Of a DNA stretch of 64,000 nt, positions 27,463 to 39,500 are shown piece by piece (within the stretch, counting starts at the first letter, position 1; each line of letters starts with the position of its first letter). Location of the stretch: assembly GCF_029931775.1 (NCBI RefSeq), contig NC_079312.1:135889872-135953871 (forward strand). The letters are read 5' to 3'. This DNA comes from Euleptes europaea. Its lineage: Eukaryota; Chordata; Lepidosauria; Squamata; Sphaerodactylidae. The translations under genes were made by a program, and so were the position numbers. A model generated the notes under the pieces. That model saw only the letters and a list, made by a program, of their open reading frames with translations. It was not told where the DNA came from and did not search any database.

Positions 27463-29387
27463 TTTATTTTATTGGTTTGTGCAGCCTGGTATACCCCCGG
27501 CCGCTTGTCATTGTAAAACAGGGTAAATTGCAGTTGGTGCTATGGCAAAAAAGGAGGAATTCCAGTTGAAGTCCCCTGCCCCCTTTCTTCCCCTTCCCTC
27601 CCCTCAGTTGCTTGGAGACCATTTGTTTAAAATTCAGTTGCTCTAGGGAGGAATGTCAGAATTATCTTTGGTCCTTTTCGTTGCAGGCACAACACACAGT
27701 CATACCATTCTTGGTTGGAAAAACCCTGACAGGTCAACACTTGGCTGACACCTCCATAGCCACGGCATACTAACACAACAACTTGCCTGATTTTACAAAA
27801 CAAACAAAAAAACCCACACCCCTGAAACAGAAATCACATTTACATATATTCCTTCCTCTTTAGAAAAAGCTGAAGTGATCCTGGCTCTGGTTAATTGTGT
27901 TTAAGCAGCGTCACTCAATGGCTCCTGAAGATTAAGGCTATAATAATGATAATGCTCATGACAAGGCAAATAACCTTCAGAGCAGGCAAGGGGAACCAGC
28001 CACGTTTCTCTGTCTCTAATGGAGATACACTGAACACGCTTTGCAGGAAAAGACAGCATCCAATTCTGTTTGTCAGCATCAGCAGCGCAAGAACCTAGAA
28101 GGCAACTGCCTTAGAGGCAATGCCCTCACTAGCATTTCCTGGACCCATGCTCATTCTAGAAAAACAGACCAATATGAGATAAGAGGCCAGTGTACCAAAA
28201 TCAAGGATTTTTGGCTTGTTTGTAACAAAATGCTCCCATGTTGCCAAGCTTCATCATGTGTGTAACTCGGAGAATCACAACCAGATTAGATGGGCAGGCA
28301 CCTTTGGCTGCATTCCAGCCTAAAAAGAAGTCTCTGTTCTATCATTGTGTTTGTTAAAGCAAAAGCCACAATTCTTACCTGCACACCTGAAACAGACCAA
28401 CTTTGCTCAATTGCAGAAGCTGAGAATCCAGTCAACATTACCAAATTTCACACAAATGACTGAAGAACTAGAAGAGTGGGTAGGAAGAGCTTTAGACAAC
28501 ACTGCCTGCACTCACAGAACGGAGGAAAGAGGTAGATGCAAACTTGGATAATGCCTCCGTGAACCCCTTCGTTTCACTTTTTCCTCCCACAGGAAGTGAC
28601 TTTCATTTCACGCACAGTATGAAATCCCATAATGCACTTGGGACAGAGATGTTTTAAAAACATAAACCTTAGATTTGATAGCTAAGAAAGAATAGGTGAC
28701 CTCTTTATTATTGCTAATCAATGAACTAACTGGAAAAAACACCTGAACAGCAACTTATAAATGTGTTTAAAGATGAATCCAATACTAATGAGCCCTAAAT
28801 TCCTAAGAATTTACCCAGGACCAATGGATCATCTTCCCATTTTAGACAAAAAATGTCTTTCACTTTCGTGATATTACTTCCAAAGGCAGATCAACTGTGC
28901 CCTAAATGGGTGAACCTGGAACAGAAGGATCCAAAATTAATTTAAGTGACAAACACACATATACACACACACAGAAAATTTTCAACAAGAGCAAATTGCC
29001 AACATGAACCAGATTCAAGTTCAAAACACAGAAATTAAAGCATATGGTTAAAGGCAATTGAGCAAGCATCAAATTCAAATGTTTCTTTGGAAAGGTGACA
29101 AGCACAAAGTATTCTTTAAAACCCCGAGGGTTGGTGATCCTGGTTCCTGTTGATTCACCAGACTGGGTGTTACAGTACTAGAATATGAAACTGGCTGGGA
29201 GAAAATTCCCTTCCCTATGGCGCACACACAGGTCCACATTCACTCAGTCACTGCAGCCCAGTTCAGGCATGCCCAGCTGGTTCAGACTGCCAGCAGTTAC
29301 ACACTCAACTGCAGTTAGCTCAGTAACAGACACCCCAGAATAGCCAACAGCCTCCAACACCTGGGTCAATAGTATGAAGTCCTGATC
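27463..29387 (-). other. SLC38A10: Probable SLC38A10 3' untranslated region and polyadenylation signals
   Basis: On the minus strand AATAAA occurs at 28707-28712 and, as an overlapping pair AATAAAATAAA, at 27463-27473, the latter followed by T/GT-rich sequence. The 1.9 kb between holds no repeat I recognise apart from a short CA run near 28960. The true 3' end is not decidable from sequence; it would leave about 0.8 kb to the NDUFAF8 candidate signal. Confidence 0.5.
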
Positions 29388-30535
29388 TCACACCTCTTCT
29401 TCTGCCACCGGCATCTGTTTTATTTGTCGACTGTGAAGTGCTTGCTGGGCTCCTTCTGCTGCCTGATTCAACTGAGTCTCCAGTGCACTGCGCAGGTCAT
29501 TGACTCTCACATCTGGGAGGGGATTAAGTCCAATTATCACCCTCCCGGTCTCTTCCTCCTCTTCCTCCAGGTCTCGTCTCCTGCGGCGCAAGTCCGGATC
29601 TTCCTTTAGCTTCAGGTCTCGGTTAGGTTTCACATGTTCATGTTCCCTGGGGGCAGCAATCTCCTCTGGCTTTAGTACAGGGTCACCCTTTAGGACAGGG
29701 TCACCCTCAGACTCATGCAACTTCCCTGGGTTTTTGGGCTCACTTTCGGCACCAAGCCTGAATTCATTGACTTGATTTGCCTGTGGAATATGGAATCCAG
29801 CTGCTGCCCTATCTTTGCTACTGCCTCTTTGGCCCTGCAGTCCATCAGCCTGGCCCAAAAAGGTCTGTTTCACCCCAGTCTCGTCAGCATTCACAGCTCC
29901 TGGGACTGCCTGGATCTGTTGTATGCTTTCAGCAACCTTTGGCTTGTCTGCTGGATCTGCTTGCTTTTCTTGATTCTGAAACTCCTCTTGATTAACTCTG
30001 GCAAGTGGTTCTCTCTCAGAGACTCTCGGAGCAATCTTCCCAGCAAGGGCTTTAGCTTCACCAAGCATCTCCTTCTGGCCTCCAACCTTTCCCCCAATTT
30101 CGTCTATTTTTTGTGCATTCTTCATTTTCTTTTGGGCATCTTGGGCCAACTGAGTATCATGGCCTTCTTTCTGTTTCTCTTGATGTTCTCCATCAGCCCC
30201 CGCTATCTGTGAATCGCTTCGGACTGGCTCTACCACCTTCTCTGAATTTTTCCCTGCTTGGTGTTGTGCAATATTCTCACCGTCATTTAGAGAGGCTGGA
30301 TTTTTAGGTGGAGCTCTAGTTAATTTGTGTACATGCTTCAGCTCTCCTTCTGGATCTGTGGCCGGCTGTCTTCGCTGTCCATCCAAGTCCAGGGGTTGGT
30401 TATTGAGCCCATGCAAAGGATGACCCAGTTTCTCACTGGGTGCATTCTTTGCTGCATCTTCAATTTTACTTGCAGGGCCTTCCTCTCTTTCCTTGTTCTT
30501 GGAAAGAGGCAGGCCAGCTTCCTGGTGAATTTCTA
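29388..30535 (-). CDS. SLC38A10: SLC38A10 terminal coding exon
   Basis: 1148 coding bases after acceptor TCTTTGCAG. Starts VEIHQEAG (human VEVHQEPG), then a long lysine/glutamate/glutamine-rich stretch, and ends with [39 protein letters not shown] and a short tail ending AEEEV; stop at 29388-29390. Two adjacent near-identical GDPVLK units lie within it. No N-linked or membrane segments are seen. Confidence 0.95.
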
Positions 30536-33500
30536 CTGCAAAGAGAAATAGAGATTTCTAGCTGTTGTACACTTTAGCAACTGAGGAATTCACACAATGC
30601 CCTCTTGGGCAGTCACATCCTCCTCCCCCTTTCACTTACACACGGCATCAATCTGACTCTCCTGGTTATTAATTTTGAGGCCAAGAACAAAAGCATAAAT
30701 GTAGTATGAAGAGATTCCTGCTTTAAGCTTCTTGAACCACTGCTGAGTAGTGGCGGATGGCTCTCCAAGCCCCAGTGTGACTTTCCCGCCACTTCACGCT
30801 CCTGCATGGTCTCTGGTGACCCCTAAGCTGGGATCTTCCTACCATGCAACTCGTTCTTGGCCTGCTGTTCTGGTGTTCGGAAAGAACATGTGTTTCTCAA
30901 TGGGAAGGAAGGCCTCTGATGAGAGGCAGTCTTGGTGCCAAACCTGGCCTCTGTAGTGATCCCAAAGAGAAAAGAAAAATAGGACCACACCTGGCAATGT
31001 GCCAGCAAAGCAAAAATGGAAAAACATGACAGCTGACAGCTTTATTGCCATATAAAACCCCTATGCATTTCGCTGTATAAGCTTCATCAGGGGGATCTAT
31101 AAAAACATAATTTTACAGTAAATACCACTAATGGAAGAACCACACCGTAAAACATTACAAATGATTGAAATTAATATTAATTTAAAAGACAGGATAAAAT
31201 ATGCTTAAGAACACACATTAATCAGAATATAGAATAAGATAAATAATTTTACATTAGACACAAAGCCAGGCAATACAAATATATAAATATATAAAACATA
31301 CTAACCAGAGTTCCTTTGTGCTGACCTTTTGACAACAAATGAGTTCTATTATTGAGTGGAGATTGACACAGCGTATTTTATGTAGCGAGATTAGCTGAGC
31401 AAGGTCAGGCGTCCCAGATCAGAATTTAAACCATGAGGGGCCCCTCGTTTAACCACTTTGGCCCCTCATAGGTTAAATTCTGATCTGGGACTTCTGACCT
31501 TGCTCAGCTAACCTCTCTACATAAAATATGCTGTGTCATTCTCCACTCAATGTGGTGGAAAGTGCCATCAAGTCACAGCTGACTTATGACGACCCCATAG
31601 GGCTTTCAAGACAAGAGACCTTTGGAGGCGGATTGCCACTGCCTGCCTCTGCGTGGGCTGAGAGAGTTCTGAGAGAACGGTGACTGGCCCAAGGCCACCC
31701 ACCAGGTTTCACGTGGAAGAGTGGGAAATTGAACCCAGCTCTCCAGACTAGTGTCTGCTGCTCTTAACCATGCTGGCTCTTCTCCATTCAATAATAAAAC
31801 TCAATTGCTGTGGAAAAAGTCAGCACAAAGGAACTTCTGGTCAGTATCTGTTTTATCTATGTGTATTGCCTAGCTTCATGCAAAATTATTTACCTTATTC
31901 TAATGTATTGGACCAATTCAATCAACTCTCCTAGGCCAAGAGTGACAGAGTCCTGGCTGCTATGAAGCCTTACCACTAGCCTCTTGGACCCATGCCCATC
32001 ATGGCGGGTGAAAGCTGGTGGTGATGGGATTCGGGATCCCTGGAGAATATTATCAACTTGTCCCGGGGAGTTTGAAGGAGGCAGTGGTAAGGCTGCTCTT
32101 GAAAAAAAACATCATTGGCTCCTACTGATCCAGCCAACTACTGCCCAGTGTCCAACCTGCCTTTCCTGGGTAAGGTAGTTGAGAGAGCGGCTGCAGATCA
32201 GCTCCAGAAGTTTCTGGAGGACACACTGGCCTTGGACCCATTCCATTCCAGCTTCCAACCTGGTCATGGGACGGAGATGGTACTGGTCGCCCTCACGGGT
32301 GATCTCGGGAGACACCTGGACCGAGATAGATCAGCACTGCTGGTTTTATTAGATCTAACGGCAGTATTTGATGTGGTCGATCATGACCTTTTGACCCACC
32401 ACCTCGCATATGCTGGGATACATGAGACAGCCTTGAAGCAGCTGATCTCATTCCTTCAAGGTCAGGGACAGAGGGTGGCGCAGGGTGAGAGGATGTCTCT
32501 GCGGTGCCCACTGGTATGTGGGGTGTCCCAAGGGGCCATACTGTCCCCTATGTTGTTCAACATTTACATGCGCCCCCTCGCCCAGCTGGTCTGGAGTTTT
32601 GGGCTGGGATGTCACCAGTACACTGATGACACCCAGCTGTATCTGTTGATGGGTGTCTGCCCTGGATGCCACTCCGGAAGATCTGGCCAGGTGTCTGAAG
32701 CCCATGGTGGGCTGGTTGAAACAGGGTCGATTGGAGTTAAATCCATTGAAGATGGAGGTCTTGTGACTGGGCCAGGGAGATGGGGGTGCGGGCTGCCAGC
32801 TTCCAGCTCCTGATGGTGTACAGTTGACAGCGGCTGCATCCATCAAGAGTCTGGGGGTGACCTTAGATGCCTCCCTTACAATGGAGGCCCAGGTCACCAA
32901 TACAGCCAGGGTGACGTTTTACCAACGCCAGATCCAGCTACTGGTGCCTTATCTCTCTTGACCTGACCTAGCAACAGTTACCTCCAGGCTAGACCACTAT
33001 AACTCGCTCGACGCAGGGCTTCCCTTAACACTGATCCGGAAACTTCAACTGGTCCACAATGCAGCAGTGCAGGTCCTTACAGGGACCCCTTGGAGGGCAC
33101 GCAACCAATCAGTGCTCCGCCAGCTGCACTGGCTTCAGATTGAGCACCGGATCAGGTTTAAGGTTCTGGTACTGTCCTTTAAAGCCCTAAATGGTCTGGG
33201 ACCATCGTACCTGCAGAATCGCCTCTCCTGGTATACCCCCCCCCCCCAAGAGCACTTCACTCGGCTGGAGAACATCTACTGGTGATCCCTCGGCCAAAAA
33301 ACATCCGCTTGTCTTCAACCAGGGCCAGGGCTTTTTCAGTTCTGGCTCCAGGCTAGTGGAATGCTATGCCCAGTGACGTCCAGACCCTGCAGGACTTAAA
33401 ACAACTCCACCAGGCATACAGTTGATGCCAGCAACAGTATTTCAATCGGTATTTCATCTAACTGGGCCTCTCCTCCGCTGGTTTCTCTTCTATGTGCCCA

Positions 33501-36500
33501 CAAATGGGCTGAATTTGTTATGGCTGCTACAGAAATGATATTATTGATATTTTAAGGCGCCTGGTTTTATTGTTAACATTTTATGTAATATGAATTGCTT
33601 TAAACCTGTTGTCAGCTGCTCTGAGCCTGGCTTCAGCCAGGAAAGGGCAGCCTATAAATCAAATAAACTAAACTATATGCGGATTAATATGCGTCTTTTC
33701 TTGAGCTTATTTTATGCTGTCTTTTTACATTAATATTAATTTCAATAGTTTGTAATGTTCTATGGCGTGGTTCTCCCATTAGTTGTATTTACTGTAAAGT
33801 TATGTTTTTATAGACCCCCCTGATGAAGCTTATCCAGTGAAACATGTAGGGGTTTCGTATGACAATAAAAGCTGACACCTGTCCCCTTTTTTCTCTGTAA
33901 TGATCCCACCTGTGCTTCCCATCCCATGTTGCCTACTTAAAGTCTTGTATCGTGTTGTTGTTTTTACCTGGCTTTGGCTTTTCCTCTCCTCCCTCTTCTT
34001 GTCTCTGCTGGTGGATCTCCTTGTGCTGCTCCTCAATCACCGCCAGCAACTTGGCTTGCTGGTCCAAGAGCTGCTTCTGCTGAACCTGCTGCTCCTTAAT
34101 CACCTGCAGCAGGACTTCATGGTCGAGTAGCTTCTCTTTGCCAGCTTCTAGAGCAAAAGAGATAGATGAGGCAAGAAGGAATGCACCAACATGGCCCTAT
34201 TGTGCGTTTTTGTATATGGAGCACAGAAAAGTTGGGCACCTGCTCTGGTCTCCACAACATTTCCACCTTCACTTCTCTAAACCTGAGACAACAACCCATG
34301 CTGGAACCTATGCCTTGCCTCGGTCCACAAGAAACCATATTCATGAAGCACCTTCTGGAAAGACCTTGCTGCTTCACTCAGGCTTTATTTGTTGTCTTAT
34401 GGTGTTGTCTTTGCCTGTACCTTAAAGAAAAGCATCATGCAATGCATTTTGAGTCTAAAGGAATAGAAGGTCAAGTTATGCGCCAAGCAATCTGCGGCCC
34501 CTGGCAGCAACTAAACCAAGGCGAGCATTCTGAGATTGTACTTCCTGACATCTGAAAGGAGATGCAGTTGCCCACTTGCCGGACCTGGGCCTGTCCTCAA
34601 AGCGAGGGATTTTCCAAGCACATGGAGATTAAGGAGCCTGAAGACTGTCAAGAAGTGAATGGAATCTAAAAAGCTTCCAGGATGAATGGCAGGACAGGAC
34701 TGTGCAAAGCCTGGAATACTTAAGCGTGTAAAAAGAGCCCTGCTAGAGATCTCATGGCAGGGAGAGAGAGGTTATTTTGTACGCCACATTTCAAGGCTAC
34801 AGCAGCACTAGTTAGCCATCAGATTGCAGAACTTCCTCTAGCATTATAGGCAGGGCAGAAACCCCCCTCCACCAGGTAGGAGGGAGAAATACAATTAAAG
34901 ACAACTGCAGCATCAATGTGCTTTTGGTCTCCAAACTCATCTTCAACTCAAGCTCAACCCGGTGGGGTGGGGTGGGGGGGCACTGCAGAATGAGTCACAT
35001 AACTCAGGCTGTCTTCTCTCTTTGGAGAAGTCTCATCTAGTGGGTCCTGCTGTCTTTCACCCCAGCTTTGCAGCTAGAATCTGGACTTCCTATTAGCTGC
35101 TTGTCAGTCTCCTCCTCCTTTCCCTTCTCTCTGCTAAGGCATACACAATAGCTGCACCTTGTGGGCTCCAAGATGACAACCAACATCCACTCCTTGGAAT
35201 TGACCCATGGGAGGGGTTTGTTGCCTAGCTATAGTCCAAAGAGTTAAGAGGCAGTCTGAGTAATCACATGGCTCATTCTACAGGCACCTCCTCCCAGTAG
35301 CCCGAGGCTGAACTACGCATTAGGCCACGTCTGGTCTGAGCCAGGCTGAGTTTGCGTATCTTGTTCCCCTGCCCTATGATCAGCAACACTCCCACTTCCA
35401 CTTGGCTGAAAGAATTAAAAGATCAGTTTCCTAAAGGGAGTGCTCCCATGTTCCTGTTCATTAATCTCTGTTATTCAAACGACTGTCTTAGAGAAGTGGC
35501 TGTCACCATGCATGTATGAGTCAAATTTGTCGAGGGTGGAAGTTTTGGTCACACAAAGTTGCCTAATTTTTTTAGAAAAATGGAGACTAGCTGTGGGAAA
35601 AGGCATGGTACAGTTACCCATCCACCCTTGTGGACAACAAGGCAGGTTGTGGTTTCTCTGTGAAAGGTAAGGTAGGTGCTGACTTTGCTGCTTGCTCTGT
35701 ATTGCCTCACTTTCTTGTGAGTCTGTTTCAGGGAGTGTTTGTCAGTAAATTTCTCAGATTAAAACTCTGAGATCTCAACCCTCTCTAGATGCTACAGTGA
35801 CCGCCACCCTATCTCTCTCAAACCCAGAAGATCCCACACATATGGAGCCTGAATGTGAGTATTCAGTGGTGAAAAATGCTCCATACCTGGTCAGAAATTA
35901 TTATTTCACATTTCTAGAATGGAACCTTAGCAATGAAAGCAGATTCCAATACTAAACTCTGCTGGGCCTTGGCCTGTGATATAATTAGTTATTTCAATTA
36001 GTTTAAGGAGTTGGGGTGTGTGAAAAGAAGTATTTCTATAATATTTAAAGGTTTGTGCATCTGACCTGTGTGTGTTAGGCAACAGGCATGCGTTCCCCTA
36101 AAATGCATGATTTTGTTCACTTAATGCTATGTGGTGTGGCTTTAATTTTCAAATGAGAGATGCAGGAGCTCAACTGTGTTTGGAAGCCAAGCCTAGGCTG
36201 TCTTAACATTGGTGTGTACACGAAGCTTCTCAATGGGGCTCTCTGCATATGTTTAAAGGTACTTTTTATTTACCTTCTACGCTTCTGTAGTAGAGAAATG
36301 TGTCAGATCTATCTTTCCTATATGGAGTCCATATTGCCTCTCTTGTCTCTCCTCACTCCCAACACACTCAGCACATGAAACTGCCCGTTAACCCTCAGGG
36401 CTCCTGAAACCTGATTAACACTGCTGGCCATTCTAAGGAAAGGAACCTCTTTTATTCTAGAACACATGGATCTCGCTTTGGTGAAAGTGCTCTTGATTTC

Positions 36501-39500
36501 CAAAAGTTCAAGAGCAAGCGTAGCAGTGTTCAACTGGGTGAGAATCACTAACCTCCTGCCAACAACCTATAGAGAGTTATAACATTATGTACTCTTGAGG
36601 GATTAAATGTAAAGGTAATTGCCAATGAAGGTGTGAGTTACACACACAGGTCTGCCCAAAGATTACATGGTTGTTTTTGACATTAGCTCCAAGTGGAGGC
36701 AGATTCTGGACCGACGAAAGGGCAAAATCCTTCTCAGGAGGCACAGGGAGATCCTCCAGGTTAGAGGCTTCCATGCAAGACAGCCAGCGGAAAATAGACT
36801 GGTTTCTAGGAAGCCCATCTCTATGATTAACAGAGCCTGAAGTAGTGCGTTTTGGTAGAGAAAGAAAGAGCCTGTGCAGCCTGACAGCCATTTTTGCCTT
36901 GGTGGCCTTTAAAGCATCATAAGAACATAAGAAAAGCCCTGCTGGATCAGACCAAGGCCCACCAAGTCCAGCAGTCTGTTCACACAGTGGCCAACCAGGT
37001 GCCTCTAGGAAGCCCACAAACAAGACAACTGCAGCAGCATTGTCCTGCCAGTGTTCCATAGCACCTAATATAATAGGCATGCTCCTCTGATCCTGGAGAG
37101 AATAGCTATGCATCAAGACTAGTACCCATTTTTAGTAGTAGCCATGAATACCCCTTTCCTCCATGAACATGTCCACTCCCCTTAAAGCCTTCCAAGTTGG
37201 CATGGTAGGTAAGAGTGGAGGGTAAAGGTGATGGAGGCGGAGAGTAAAAAAAAACCACGTGCCAGAACTCTGGACAAAGGAAACATTACTATCAAGAAAG
37301 AAGAAGAAGCCCTTTCCAGGGGATCACAAGAGGTGCTGCCACTTTTAGCCAAAGGAGGACACACCTCCTAGTGCAAGCTAGGAAGGAGCATGGTCTGCTC
37401 TCCATTATAAGCAAGAGGCCCCTATGGGGCCTGGCCACCTGCCCCTGGAAATGCTATCATGTTCACAGCTGATACAGAGCCGTGATGGGACTGCAGTGCC
37501 CAGCTGGCTGCAGTCTCCGAACAGAGGCTCCCAATCACCAGGGCAAGCTGACTTGGCCTTGCAGCATGGGAGCCTTGATTCAGTTGTTCCTTCTAGCACA
37601 GAACTCTGGCAGTTTGAGCTGGTCGTGTGCATGAACAGGGAGGCAAATGGGAGACGTTGGTGCTTTTGCACCTGCTGCATGCCGCAAGGACAGAGCTCAC
37701 CTTCTAGCTTGCTGTCTGGATTCTCTTCTACGTTACGGATCTCCCTCTGCTCAGCGTGGGCAGGTTCTGGCTGCTCTGGCGGCCGCGGCTCTTCCTTTTC
37801 ACCTGCTAATGAGGGACAGACAGCTGTCACAGGATGGAGCGAGAAAAGTGACAGATGTTCTTTGCTTCTCCCTGCCTTTGGTTCCGCTCAGTATGCAGGT
37901 TCCTGTACAACCTGATGTCCGGGCAAACCCAGCCCCTACAGAACTTTTGCAGCGGGCACTTAGCAATGTGGCCACCTATCAAGCACTTCTAAACCCTAGA
38001 TCCTTCGTGAACAGCAAGGTGTAGCAGCAAGACCTGATGCTAGCAAACAACTGTACAACAAATATCACACGATCTGTCACAGGCAGGAGATCCACTTTCT
38101 CCCCACTCCATAAGGAGATGTACAATTACTAGGGCTTGCCAACGCTGGGTTGGGAAATACCTGGAGATTTTGGGGGTGGAGCCTACGAAGGAAGGAATTT
38201 GGAGAGGGGTCAGGACCCCAGTGGGTTATAATTCCATACAGTTCACCCTCCAAAGCAGCCATTTTCTCCAGAGAAACTGATCTCTGTCACCTGGAGGTTG
38301 GCAACTCTAGCACAATACTAGTCATAAGAAAACTTGGGCTGCAGGCAAAGAACAGTGCCCCCCTAAGAATTCTTTACTTAAAGATTCTAAATCCTCTTGC
38401 ATAAAAACGCATATGTTACAAACTCCACTGTTACAGAAGCAAGGCCTGTTTACTTCACTTGGGATGTAGAAACTGTGACGTTGTATTGTAAGAGAAGGTT
38501 CAATACTTTTTTAAAAGCAAAGGGATGGGACAGGAAGAAGGAGGGCAAGAATCCAGTACAAGGGAGGCATTGGAGTTGAAATGCCAGAGGCCAGGCAGCA
38601 AGAAGGTGCTGGCTTGCTTATTGGGGAATGACTTTTAAGACTCTCCTAGCTGCAGGAACCCAGCTGGGCCTTCAGAAGCTCAGGATGGGTGTGGCTTTAG
38701 GCTGAAAGTGCCCCTGCAGCCAGTGGTATTGCAAGAATCCCATGACTGAAGCCAAACACTGCAACTGTTTGTATTTAAGTGCAGAATCACAAAATCTCAG
38801 CAGCCCAAGGAATGAACGGATCTCTCCAGGAAAGAGCAGTGGAAGGGACTTACCAGGTTCGTTCTTCTCAACAGGTTCCACTCCTTCCTTGGCATTGTCC
38901 TTCACACCCTCAGCCTGGTCTCTCTTCTCCTTCTGACTGTCCAGTTCCAGGTCTTTGTAAGGGGGCCGCTCATCCTCATGTGCAACCACCTCCGGCACAG
39001 GCTTGGGCTCTTTCACAGGACGGTCCTTCAGCTTCTCCTGGGCGCTGTCTTCCTTTGCTTGTTCAGGAACAGGCTTAGGCTCCTTCTCTGGCACAGGTTT
39101 CCCCTCCCCCAGGACAGCCTTGTTGGCTGGTGGCTGCTTCTCTTCTTCAGGCTCCTCACGGTCCTGACCTTCATCCACCACCACCTCGTCATGTGGCACT
39201 GGTGGCTCATGGCGGTGGGCTTCTCCTATAGGGAGCGCAATGCCTACAGGGAAAGGAAGGAGACCATCAACCAGACAGAGTACAAAAACCAGTGTGAGTC
39301 GAGGCTTTCTTTATGCGAGTTCTTCATATGGGCTCTGAAATCTTTTTTATCTGGCTACGGACTAAAGCAAAGAAGAACTGGAAACAGGAAGACACCTGGA
39401 ATTGGCTCAACCTCCTTGCGCAGGCCCATCGGTGTGTTCTCCGCCTTCAGAACTCCCAACCGTCACTCAGCCCTACCTTGATCAGGTCGGTCCAGCTGCA

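Larger units (their letters stand above)
31026..33885. mobile_element. Long palindromic (foldback) element, interrupted by a SINE and an L2
   Basis: The left arm (about 31026-31440) starts GACAGCTGACAGCTTTATTG. Its reverse complement continues from the centre at about 31441 to 31551, then 31780-31920, then about 33670-33885, ending CAATAAAAGCTGACACCTGT. Removing the two insertions leaves a palindrome of about 830 bases. It lies in the SLC38A10 intron before the last exon. No coding sequence of its own is seen; family unknown. Confidence 0.85.

Noticed and set aside
29500-30212. Plus-strand frames opposite the SLC38A10 last exon
   Set aside because: They are antisense shadows of the conserved minus-strand coding exon.
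37424-38024. 163- and 125-codon plus-strand frames
   Set aside because: Antisense to the SLC38A10 34-codon exon and its flanks; no homology.
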